Positions 6,204-13,050 of a stretch of 13,361 nucleotides of DNA are shown piece after piece; positions within the stretch are counted from its first letter, which is position 1, and each line of letters starts with the position of its first letter. Source of the stretch: Prochlorococcus marinus str. MIT 9215 (GTDB taxonomy: Bacteria > Cyanobacteriota > Cyanobacteriia > PCC-6307 > Cyanobiaceae). The position numbers and the translations under genes were made by a program. The stretch spans positions 1 through 13,361 of the forward strand of contig CATBLW010000300.1 of the NCBI GenBank assembly GCA_949486985.1, written 5' to 3'. The notes beneath the pieces are model-generated. The model saw nothing but the letters and a program-made list of their open reading frames with translations. It had not been told where the DNA came from and did no database searches.

Positions 6204-7643
6204 CTAGCAGCGTTGCCATGGCCGCTCGAGAAGAGCTGCCAGCAAGGCAAGTGCTGCAAGTAGCCAGAGCACTGGTAAGAGCCCATAGCGACTAGCCAAG
6301 GCCCCAGCCAGCACTAGAGGAAGGCTGAGAGCAATATTGATCAGATTGTTCTGAAGACCAAACACCTTGCCGCGCAGCTCCTCCGGGGTGTCTTCCTGAA
6401 TAGTTGTCTGAGCGGGAATGGCAACGAGTGCGGCTCCAATTCCCAACAGCCCACAGAGGAGCAGGGTGAATTCCATTGATCCCTGCAGCTGGCCAAGAAA
6501 GATAAGGGACAAAGCGATCGTGCCCAATCCTGAGGCGGCAAGGCGATGGCGATGAAAGCCATGACCGATTTGCGCGATGACGACAGCCCCCAGAGCCATG
6601 CCAAGACCACTCATGGCCAATAGAGATCCAAAGCCTGTTGGTCCTAGCCCCTTAATCGAGGAGGCAAGGCTGATGGCCAGCACATAAAGCGCTGCCAAAA
6701 GGCTGTAGATCAACAAGAGATGCACCATGGCACCGCGAACCGAAGCCCTTTGCCGCAACACTTGTATTCCTTCGCCGATTTCTTTCCAGACGGAGTCTGT
6801 TGAGCTGAAGCGGCGCTGTTCTTGTATGCGGATTGTGCTGAGGCTGATGGCTGCCATGCCATAGCAAAAAGGCAGCAGCAGAAATTCCCCTCCTGCTAGA
6901 CCGATCGATAGGAGGCTCTTGTGGAGAAGGCGCAGGATTGGCTCACCCAGGGCAAAGCCCACAATCGTGGCGCCCATACTTGTGGCTTGATAGAGCGAAT
7001 TAGCGGCAAGTAGATGCTGCTTGGGCACCAGCATGGGGATTGCTGCTTGCTCGGCTGGTGCGAAGAATTGGGTGAGAACCGATTCCAGAAAGGTCATCAC
7101 GAGCAGTGCCCAGTAACCCCAACTGAGACCAAGAAAATGCGGCCCAGGCAAGAGGAATACAGGGGTTGTCAGCACCAGTAAGGCCCGCAGTGCATTGGAG
7201 GCCACCATCACCCGGCGTTTCGGCCAGCGGTCCGCCCAAACGCCTGCAACTGTGCCCAGCACCATGGCTGGGATGGTATTGGCCACGTAGATGCCCGTCG
7301 CCAGAAGCGTGATCATCTGGGCGCGGGTTTGGAAATCCATGCGGATGGCCTCTGCCACCTCCGCCAAGGCTTCATTGCTCTGAGGTGTGCTGCTCACCCA
7401 GTACTGGGCGATCAAGTACACCATCAACACGATGTAGAACTTGTCGGCCAGTTGGGAAAAGATCTGACCGATCCAGAGCCGTCGGAATCCCTCAAGACGG
7501 ACAACGGCTTCGAGGCCACGGCGACCTTCTGGATTGCCGCTTGTCGGTAAGACCGGTTCGGGATTGTTGAGAGTTGGACCGCTCAAGATGCTGATGAAGT
7601 CCCGCTCATGATCGCTTATCGCTTGAGCTAGGTATGGCCTCAC
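6204..7643 (-). CDS. MFS-family transporter
   Basis: This major facilitator superfamily protein (up to 479 residues) has about 12 hydrophobic segments across the inner membrane. The conserved core begins near residue 42 (GLEAVVRLEGFRRLWIGQ). MFS motif A appears as GTVAGVWADRWPKRR (130-144) between segments 2 and 3. The C-terminal half has EELRGKVFGLQNN, a signature of the efflux-like MFS_3/EntS-type branch. A hydrophilic stretch at about 83-108 separates segments 1 and 2. The start is uncertain: GTG 7643 overlaps recO by 38 bases, whereas TTG 7586 (MSGPTLNNPEP) begins 19 bases after the recO stop and removes a poorly conserved-looking leader. Neither has a good Shine-Dalgarno. Substrate is unknown; drug/metabolite efflux is the family default. 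It sits between recO and the GT4 gene in one transcriptional direction. Confidence 0.88.
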   Translation of the reverse strand: MRPYLAQAISDHERDFISILSGPTLNNPEPVLPTSGNPEGRRGLEAVVRLEGFRRLWIGQIFSQLADKFYIVLMVYLIAQYWVSSTPQSNEALAEVAEAIRMDFQTRAQMITLLATGIYVANTIPAMVLGTVAGVWADRWPKRRVMVASNALRALLVLTTPVFLLPGPHFLGLSWGYWALLVMTFLESVLTQFFAPAEQAAIPMLVPKQHLLAANSLYQATSMGATIVGFALGEPILRLLHKSLLSIGLAGGEFLLLPFCYGMAAISLSTIRIQEQRRFSSTDSVWKEIGEGIQVLRQRASVRGAMVHLLLIYSLLAALYVLAISLASSIKGLGPTGFGSLLAMSGLGMALGAVVIAQIGHGFHRHRLAASGLGTIALSLIFLGQLQGSMEFTLLLCGLLGIGAALVAIPAQTTIQEDTPEELRGKVFGLQNNLINIALSLPLVLAGALASRYGLLPVLWLLAALALLAALLERPWQRC

Positions 7644-8409
7644 GCAACATCACCAGAGCACGCAGTTTGTGCTGCAGATGGGTACGTGACCAGCACTCCA
7701 CCACTTTCAACAGCCTTAGCCAAACGTCTCTCGGACCCATCAGTTCGCCATCACGACGCATGGGCAGAGATGGGCGGATCAGACGCTGCAAAAGGGCGAG
7801 CTCGGAAGGGTTCAGCTGCATGGTGGCTCCCGGCTGGGAGCCAATGGCAAAGCCTTCCTCCGGAATCAGGCTGCAGCGCCAGCTCCATTGACCTAAGGGC
7901 GGTTCCAGTGGTTCACCGCTGAGGCAGCATTCCTGCACTGGCAGGCCATAGCCACCAAGAGCAAGAAGATGCAGGCAAGCTTGCACACTGCTGGCAAGGG
8001 TTATGTCTTGATCGATTGGACTGTTTTTGCTGATGGCATCCAGTCGTTCGAGATGAATCAGCATGGTGCTCAGTAGGCCAGGTAGGGGGTCGTCGCCGGC
8101 GACCAACATCAGGCTGAGTTCCGCCATGGCCTGAGCTGCAGCGAGTGTCTCCAGTTGTTGGCCAACGTTGCTGAAGCTCCGCAACACTTTGAGCTGGCGC
8201 ACGCGGGCAAGACCTCGACGACCGCCGACCTGAAGCTGCAGCAAGGTCAATGGCATGGCTGCAGCAAGACTGCTACGTGGTCTTCGTGCCCCTGGAACGG
8301 CAAGCCTTGTTAAGCCTTCTTGATCGCTCAGCAGGGTCAGCAAGCGGTCATTTTCTCCAAGAGGCCCAACCTTTAGGCAGAGGCCTTCAAGGCTTCGCTC
8401 GCTCGTCAC
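7606..8409 (-). CDS. recO: DNA repair protein RecO
   Basis: RecO acts with RecF and RecR to load RecA onto SSB-coated DNA in gap repair, and anneals complementary strands. The 267-residue product has an N-terminal OB fold (about 1-80) with ERSLEGLCLKVGPLGENDRLLTLL-like family spacing, PGARRPRSS at 39-47, then a helical C-terminal part. The zinc-binding cysteine cluster of many RecO proteins is degenerate here: Cys161, Cys162 and Cys179 are present but no paired CxxC motifs. The E. coli protein also lacks zinc, so this need not impair function. Start is GTG 8409, overlapping the deoC stop as GTGA, so translation is probably coupled to deoC. The stop TGA is at 7606-7608. Confidence 0.93.
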   Translation of the reverse strand: MTSERSLEGLCLKVGPLGENDRLLTLLSDQEGLTRLAVPGARRPRSSLAAAMPLTLLQLQVGGRRGLARVRQLKVLRSFSNVGQQLETLAAAQAMAELSLMLVAGDDPLPGLLSTMLIHLERLDAISKNSPIDQDITLASSVQACLHLLALGGYGLPVQECCLSGEPLEPPLGQWSWRCSLIPEEGFAIGSQPGATMQLNPSELALLQRLIRPSLPMRRDGELMGPRDVWLRLLKVVECWSRTHLQHKLRALVMLREAIPSSSDKRS

Positions 8410-9107
8410 TTTTGGCCATGCCGCAGTGAATGCATCAGTTCCGGACCTCGGCTGGTGCCGAGTTTGCTGGCTCCGGCTTCCACCAGTTCAAGAGCTTGGT
8501 CGAGCGTCTGGAGTCCTCCAGCGGCTTTGATGGCGCAACGCCCTCGCGCCAGGCTGGTGAGTTGCCGTACATCAGCTGGAACGACTGGAGCGCCAAAACC
8601 GTTGCCAGTTTGTAATCCTGCAGCGCCGGCATCAATCGCGGCATCCACAGCAAGGTTGAGGCTGTCCTTCGACAAGCGGTTCATGTCGAGAATCACGTTG
8701 ACAGGCAGTCCCAGTTCACATAGGGCTGCAAGCTCTTCTGCAAAAACCTCTGCCTTCCCTTCAGTGAGGGCCATGAAGTCTGGTACGGCATCGAGTTCTT
8801 CCGCCCCATGGGCAGCCGCCCATTCCGCTTCGGCTTGTTTCAAGCTGCTCGGGATGGCTCCAAAAGGGAACGCGATCACCGCAATGAGCTTTGTGGCACC
8901 GCAAGGGCCAAGTCGCTCTCTAGCCGCTGGTAAGCGGTTGAGAGTGGTGCACAAACCTGCAAAGCCGAAGTGGCGTGCGGCATCACAGGCCTGTTGCAGC
9001 TGGTCTTGGTCGAGGTGAGGATCGAGCACTGCTTGATGAATGAGCAATGCCAGATCAGGTAATTCACGTTGGTGAGAACGGCCTTGCAAAGGCAACGAAT
9101 CGCTCAC
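8406..9107 (-). CDS. deoC: DeoC-family aldolase homolog lacking the Schiff-base lysine
   Basis: This 233-residue protein aligns by eye along its length with deoxyribose-phosphate aldolase, a TIM-barrel enzyme that cleaves 2-deoxyribose 5-phosphate to acetaldehyde and glyceraldehyde 3-phosphate. Conserved points are Cys53 (E. coli Cys47 region), Asp106 in EELDAV (E. coli Asp102), Lys194 in IKAAGG (E. coli Lys201) and the phosphate-binding LGTSRG near 212. At the site of the Schiff-base lysine (E. coli Lys167 in IKTSTG) the sequence reads LQTGNG, with Gln166. Canonical aldolase chemistry is therefore doubtful; Lys194 might substitute or the activity may differ. Start GTG 9107 overlaps the hpf stop as GTGA; its own stop overlaps recO in the same way. 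The frame is intact and codon use matches its neighbours, so it is not a decaying pseudogene. Confidence 0.85.
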   Translation of the reverse strand: MSDSLPLQGRSHQRELPDLALLIHQAVLDPHLDQDQLQQACDAARHFGFAGLCTTLNRLPAARERLGPCGATKLIAVIAFPFGAIPSSLKQAEAEWAAAHGAEELDAVPDFMALTEGKAEVFAEELAALCELGLPVNVILDMNRLSKDSLNLAVDAAIDAGAAGLQTGNGFGAPVVPADVRQLTSLARGRCAIKAAGGLQTLDQALELVEAGASKLGTSRGPELMHSLRHGQK

Positions 9108-9691
9108 TCTCGAGCCTGAATGACCCCATAGCCGCCGTGGTTGCGACGGTAAATCACCTGTAATTCCCCACTCACGTCTTCTCGAAAGAGATAAAAGTCG
9201 TGATCGATCAGGTCAAGCTGGTGCCTGGCTGCGTCGACAGACATCGGCGGCATCGGGAAGTATTTGCGCCTTACACCAGGATTGGGAAGATGCGCTTCCT
9301 TGCCATCAAGCAGGGAGCCATCCACGGGAGCTTCTTCAATAACAGCTTCTGTGGTTGGGGTTACCGAAGCACGGTGTCCAGGGCTGTGGTGATGGTCGCT
9401 GTGGCGCTCTTTGTAGCGACGCAGCTGACGGGACAGTTTGCTCGCTACCAGATCAATACTGGCGTAGAGGTTTTCACTGCGCTCTTGCGCACGAATCACG
9501 GTGCCGTTGGCAAAAACCGTGACCTCAGCCGTCTGTTGGGGCACGCTGGGATTACGGGCTACCGATAGATGCACGTCTGCTTCTTTGACCATGTCATCAA
9601 AATGCTGAACCGCGCGCTCAAGTTTTGACTGGGTGTATTCGCGTAAAGCAGGGGTCAGTTCAAGATTGCGTCCATGAATCAGAAGCTTCAT
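9104..9691 (-). CDS. hpf: Long-form ribosome hibernation promoting factor (LrtA type)
   Basis: Long HPF dimerises 70S ribosomes into inactive 100S particles during starvation or darkness; the cyanobacterial homolog was first named LrtA, for light-repressed transcript. The 195-residue product begins MKLLIHGRNLELTPALREY. The S30AE domain covers about 1-95 and binds near the decoding centre. A linker with a His-rich patch (His97, His100-102, His106) follows, then the dimerisation domain at about 141-191, including IDHDFYLFREDVSGELQVIY. Having both domains makes it long-form. The ATG start is supported by GGAGGG at 9697-9702, 5 bases upstream. It is the first gene of the minus-strand block, overlaps deoC by GTGA, and its 5' end overlaps that of divergent lipB. 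Confidence 0.95.
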   Translation of the reverse strand: MKLLIHGRNLELTPALREYTQSKLERAVQHFDDMVKEADVHLSVARNPSVPQQTAEVTVFANGTVIRAQERSENLYASIDLVASKLSRQLRRYKERHSDHHHSPGHRASVTPTTEAVIEEAPVDGSLLDGKEAHLPNPGVRRKYFPMPPMSVDAARHQLDLIDHDFYLFREDVSGELQVIYRRNHGGYGVIQARE

Positions 9692-10444
9692 GCCATCCCT
9701 CCGGTGGCGGTTGATAAGACCACGCTAGGTACAAAGCCTCCATCGGCACAGTCTCTTTCGGCTTTTCTTTTTGAGCCGTTGGACACCGTGCCCTTTGAGG
9801 AGGCTTGGAATTGGCAGCGTGAATGGCAGCAGCGAATGCTTGCTAAACCTCAGTCATTACAGGCTGTTTGGCTGCTTCAGCACCCCAGTTGTTACACCCT
9901 TGGCCGCGGCGCGAGTGAGGCCAATTTGCTTTTTGATCAAGATGATCCGCCGATGGATTTGCATCGCATTGATCGTGGCGGGGAAGTGACCCATCACATG
10001 CCTGGCCAGTTGGTGGCCTATCCGGTCTTAGATCTCCGTCGCCATCAAACTGATTTGCATTGGTATTTGCGTCAGCTCGAGCAGGTTCTGATTGATGTTT
10101 TGGCGCAATTAGAACTACCTGGCGAGCGACGAGACGGATTGACAGGATTGTGGTTGGAGGAAAAAAAAGTGGCCGCGATTGGGGTTGGCTGTCGTCGTTG
10201 GATTACCCAACATGGCTTGGCTTTGAATGTGAATGGCGATCTTGAGGGCTTCAGTGCCGTTGTCCCTTGTGGATTGACGGGATGCCAAGTGGGTCGTTTG
10301 GATCAGTGGCTGCCTGGGCTGACTGTTGCTGAGGTGCAACCGCTGATGCGGCAGGCTCTGGCGCATCGATTTGGCTTGCAGTGGCAACGCCCTAAGCCTG
10401 TTGCGCCGCCTGGCTCGTTTGCGTCTGATCTTCAGGGGTGGTAG
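9674..10444 (+). CDS. lipB: Octanoyl-[ACP]:protein N-octanoyltransferase LipB
   Basis: LipB moves octanoate from octanoyl-ACP to the lipoyl-domain lysine of E2 and GcvH proteins; LipA then inserts the sulphurs. The 256-residue product has the family signature RGGEVTHHMPGQLVAYP (101-117). The acyl-transfer dyad is Lys165 in KKVAAIG and Cys199 in VVPCG, with HGLALNVNGDLEGF between them. The first 28 residues are not conserved-looking, so GTG 9704 is an alternative start; ATG 9674 lies inside hpf, giving an 18-base divergent overlap. Neither has a clear Shine-Dalgarno. Codons 163-166 include an A8 run preceded by GGAGG, noted under findings. The stop TAG (10442-10444) is 46 bases before the preferred start of the synthetase gene, and the pyruvate dehydrogenase E2, a LipB substrate, lies two genes further on. 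Confidence 0.95.
   Translation: MNQKLHAIPPVAVDKTTLGTKPPSAQSLSAFLFEPLDTVPFEEAWNWQREWQQRMLAKPQSLQAVWLLQHPSCYTLGRGASEANLLFDQDDPPMDLHRIDRGGEVTHHMPGQLVAYPVLDLRRHQTDLHWYLRQLEQVLIDVLAQLELPGERRDGLTGLWLEEKKVAAIGVGCRRWITQHGLALNVNGDLEGFSAVVPCGLTGCQVGRLDQWLPGLTVAEVQPLMRQALAHRFGLQWQRPKPVAPPGSFASDLQGW
9697..9702 (-). promoter_or_regulatory. Shine-Dalgarno of hpf
   Basis: On the minus strand this reads GGAGGG, 5 bases before the hpf ATG. It lies inside the beginning of the opposing lipB frame. Few other genes in the window have so good a site, which fits the need for rapid, strong HPF synthesis. Confidence 0.7.
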
Positions 10445-10478
10445 CCCTGGACTGACTCATTCAGCAGTTTTCGCGAGA

Positions 10479-10514
10479 GGCAGTAAGTCAGTGGAAGGCA
10501 GTAAGGCAGTGAAA
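10479..10514 (+). repeat. 18-bp tandem duplication across the synthetase start
   Basis: Two adjacent 18-base units, 10479-10496 and 10497-10514, agree at 16 of 18 positions (differences at unit positions 10 and 16). Each carries a GTG in the same frame (10491 and 10509), and each GTG has a purine-rich site ending 10 bases before it (AGAGG at 10476-10480; GAAGG at 10494-10498). The duplication thus copied a whole candidate initiation region. Confidence 0.8.
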
Positions 10515-12467
10515 ACAAGCCTTGAAGGCGATTTCGCTCAGGCAAGTTGGCGTCCTGATCAGCAGGAAGAGAGCGCGCTTGCCCATCAGAGCCATGTGGG
10601 CAAGCTGGGCCGCGTTGATCAGATCTGGCCTTGGTTGGCTGCGCAACATGGTCAGGTTCTTGCGGTTGATGCGCCCCATGCCGCTCATGTCGAGCGCTTT
10701 TGCTACGCCGAATTGGCTGATCGCATTGCAACGGCAGCCGCGGCTTTCCAGCAGCTTGGAATTCGCAGTGGTGATGTGGTGGCCTTGTTCGCGGAGAACA
10801 GCCCGCGCTGGCTTGTCGCCGATCAAGGTCTGATGCGCGCCGGAGCCGCCGATGCTGTGAGAGGTGCAACGGCTCCTGTGGATGAGCTGCGCTACATCCT
10901 CGAAGATTCAGGTGCCATTGCCTTGGTCGTGCAGACAGCCGAGTTATGGAAAAAGCTCGCTTTGGAGGATGGCCAACGTCAACGTTTGCGTTTGGTGGTG
11001 CAGCTTGAAGGCGAGCCTGCAGAAGGCTTAATCAGTTGGGAGGCGTTGCTTGCTGCAGGTACAGGCAAACTTGCGCCCGAGGCCATAGCAGGTCGGGATC
11101 GTGATTCCGCTTCTACAACAACGGCCACGATTCTCTACACCTCTGGGACGACAGGGCAGCCCAAGGGTGTGCCTCTGAGTCACGCCAACCTGTTGCATCA
11201 GATGCGCTATTTGGCCTGTGTGGCCTATCCCGCCCCAGGCTCGCCAGTGTTGAGCGTGTTGCCGATTTGGCATGCCTATGAACGCAGTGCGGAGTACTAC
11301 TTCTTTTCTTGTGCCTGCACTCAGAGCTATACGACCATCAAGCAGCTGAAGCGAGATCTGCCGAGGGTGCGGCCGATTGTGATGGCAACAGTGCCAAGGC
11401 TTTGGGAGGCGATTAAGGCGGGATTTGATGAGGCGGTTAAGGCCATGCCTGCTGGAAAGCAGCGGTTGTTGCGGGCGGCGCTTGCCAATAGCAGTGCTCA
11501 GCGAACGTCATGGCGCACGGCTCGCGACCTGTTGCTTGAACCGACATCGCCGACCAATCGCTTGAAGGCTCTTGTGCAATCAACACTGCGTTGGCCTTTG
11601 CATGCTTTGTCTGCAACCTTGCTCTGGCCGAAGGTGCTTGACCAACTCTGTGGTGGGCAGTTGCGATTCCCTATCAATGGAGGTGGTGCGATTGCTCCTC
11701 ATGTGGATGCCTTCTTTGAAGCTGTAGGTGTGGAGTTGTTGGTGGGTTATGGGCTCACGGAAACCAGTCCGGTTGTGAGTTGCCGTCGACCATGGCGCAA
11801 CATCCGTGGCAGTTCCGGCCCCCCTTTGCCGGAGACGGAGTTTCGCATTGTTGATCCAGAAACCAAGGCCCCGTTGCGCTTTCGACAGCGAGGGTTGGTG
11901 TTGGTCCGTGGGGCTCAGGTGATGGCTGGCTACCTCGGCAAGCCTCAGGCCACGGCCAAGGTGCTTGATGAACAGGGTTGGTTTGACACTGGTGATCTGG
12001 GCATGCTTTTACCCGATGGCTCCTTGGTGCTTACAGGTCGATTGAAAGACACGATTGTGTTGAGCAGTGGCGAAAATATTGAGCCTGGCCCGCTTGAAGA
12101 AGCCTTGGTGGCTAGCCCGTTATTGGAACAGGTGATGGTGGTGGGTCAGGACGAACGACAACTTGGTGCTTTGTTGGTCCCCAGCAAAGAGGCGATGTTG
12201 CTCTGGGCCCGTGATCAGGGGCTATCGCTTGCCGATGATCTTGGTGGCGCGCCAGGGGATCAGGAGTTGAGGCGATTGCTGCGAGGTGAACTCAATCGTC
12301 TCCTCAGCGATCGGCCAGGATCCAGGCCGGATGAACGTCTGATGGGTGTGGCTTTGGTGCTGCCATTCAGCATTGAGAACGGTTTGCTGACCCAAACGCT
12401 CAAGCAAAGGCGCGACAGGATTACCCAGCGTGATCAGGATTCGCTGGCTGCGATTTACGGCCGCTGA
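10491..12467 (+). CDS. AMP-forming acyl-ACP/acyl-CoA synthetase (Aas/FadD type)
   Basis: This 658-residue protein (from GTG 10491) belongs to the ANL superfamily of adenylate-forming enzymes and most resembles the cyanobacterial acyl-ACP synthetase (Aas; Slr1609 type), which reactivates free fatty acids from membrane turnover. The P-loop YTSGTTGQPKG is at 216-226, YGLTET at 420-425, the ATP-ribose-binding TGD at 500-502, and GRLKDTIVLSSGENIEP at 516-532. The C-terminal lysine, in QTLKQRR, is Lys638. Alternative starts are GTG 10509 (six residues shorter) and an upstream frame open back into lipB to 10371; the latter would give an atypical basic leader. Synthetase chemistry is secure; ACP versus CoA as acceptor cannot be read from the sequence. 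lipB upstream also uses acyl-ACP. No U-rich terminator is visible after the stop. Confidence 0.92.
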   Translation: MEGSKAVKTSLEGDFAQASWRPDQQEESALAHQSHVGKLGRVDQIWPWLAAQHGQVLAVDAPHAAHVERFCYAELADRIATAAAAFQQLGIRSGDVVALFAENSPRWLVADQGLMRAGAADAVRGATAPVDELRYILEDSGAIALVVQTAELWKKLALEDGQRQRLRLVVQLEGEPAEGLISWEALLAAGTGKLAPEAIAGRDRDSASTTTATILYTSGTTGQPKGVPLSHANLLHQMRYLACVAYPAPGSPVLSVLPIWHAYERSAEYYFFSCACTQSYTTIKQLKRDLPRVRPIVMATVPRLWEAIKAGFDEAVKAMPAGKQRLLRAALANSSAQRTSWRTARDLLLEPTSPTNRLKALVQSTLRWPLHALSATLLWPKVLDQLCGGQLRFPINGGGAIAPHVDAFFEAVGVELLVGYGLTETSPVVSCRRPWRNIRGSSGPPLPETEFRIVDPETKAPLRFRQRGLVLVRGAQVMAGYLGKPQATAKVLDEQGWFDTGDLGMLLPDGSLVLTGRLKDTIVLSSGENIEPGPLEEALVASPLLEQVMVVGQDERQLGALLVPSKEAMLLWARDQGLSLADDLGGAPGDQELRRLLRGELNRLLSDRPGSRPDERLMGVALVLPFSIENGLLTQTLKQRRDRITQRDQDSLAAIYGR

Positions 12468-12539
12468 TCATTTCCATTGCTTTGGGTGGTTGACCTCATG
12501 GCCACAGGCTGAGACGCTTGGCCCTTATTCATCGTTTTC

Positions 12540-12983
12540 ATGTCTGACGGCACTACCCTCCAGATCAAGCGTGCGATCACGATTCGAGCGGTCGTGACAC
12601 CTTCATGGAAAGAGGAAGCAGAGCGAGAGATCAGCAATGGCATCGCCAACATTGATCAGCAGTTGGCGCAATTGGAGCAGGAAGGACAACAGGTGGTTGA
12701 AGAGGTGCGTCGCCAGAGTGCGAACCCCCTCGATCCACGCGTGCAAGACCAGGTCGCTCAGGTGCAGCAGCAGGTTGCTGCCAAGCGAGCTGAACTCGAG
12801 GAGCAGAAGCGAAATCTGCTTCAACAACAAGCTCAAGTGCGCGAGCTGGAAATGGAACAGATTGTTGAGCAAGGTCAGATCGAGAGTTTTTGCGATCTGA
12901 AAGTCGGAGACAACCTGGTTGAAAAAATGCAGGTTTCCGTGGTTGTTCGTGATGGAGTTGTGCAGTCGATCGACCAGGCTTGA
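12540..12983 (+). CDS. YlqD-like coiled-coil protein of unknown function
   Basis: The 147-residue protein has a short beta-rich N-terminus (about 7-20, LQIKRAITIRAVVT), a long charged helix rich in Gln and Glu (about 24-109) with heptad-like spacing typical of a coiled coil, and a beta-rich C-terminus (about 112-143) ending in VSVVVRDGVVQSIDQ. This layout matches the YlqD family of unknown function. There is no signal peptide or membrane segment, so a cytosolic oligomer is likely. The ATG at 12540 lacks a clear Shine-Dalgarno and follows a 72-base gap. It precedes the E2 gene by 67 bases; a role with the pyruvate dehydrogenase complex is only a context guess. Family assignment is by architecture and remembered resemblance. 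Confidence 0.75.
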   Translation: MSDGTTLQIKRAITIRAVVTPSWKEEAEREISNGIANIDQQLAQLEQEGQQVVEEVRRQSANPLDPRVQDQVAQVQQQVAAKRAELEEQKRNLLQQQAQVRELEMEQIVEQGQIESFCDLKVGDNLVEKMQVSVVVRDGVVQSIDQA

Positions 12984-12996
12984 TCCGTTCAGCGTC

Positions 12997-13014
12997 GGGC
13001 TGTTCGATCAGCCC
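12997..13014 (+). other. Hairpin between ylqD-like gene and E2 gene
   Basis: GGGCTG (12997-13002) and CAGCCC (13009-13014) are exact inverted repeats with a 6-base TTCGAT loop. No U-run follows (CTAACATCCC), so a standard intrinsic terminator is unlikely. A weak -10-like TAACAT (13016-13021) lies directly after it without a matching -35. It may be an attenuator, an mRNA-stabilising structure for the E2 message, or chance. Confidence 0.4.
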
Positions 13015-13050
13015 CTAACATCCCTTTAGTCAGCCCATCTGGAGACGGTT

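Noticed and set aside
8430..9018. Long plus-strand ORFs opposite deoC
   Set aside because: They are antisense shadows of deoC; their composition is Ser/Ala/Arg-rich without motifs.
9709..9740. TTGATA and TACAAA as a promoter inside lipB
   Set aside because: The spacing is about 13 bases, too short for a sigma-70 promoter.
12490..12530. GGCCA/TGGCC pair after the synthetase gene as a terminator
   Set aside because: The stem is only 5 bp with a loop of about 14 bases and no U-run.
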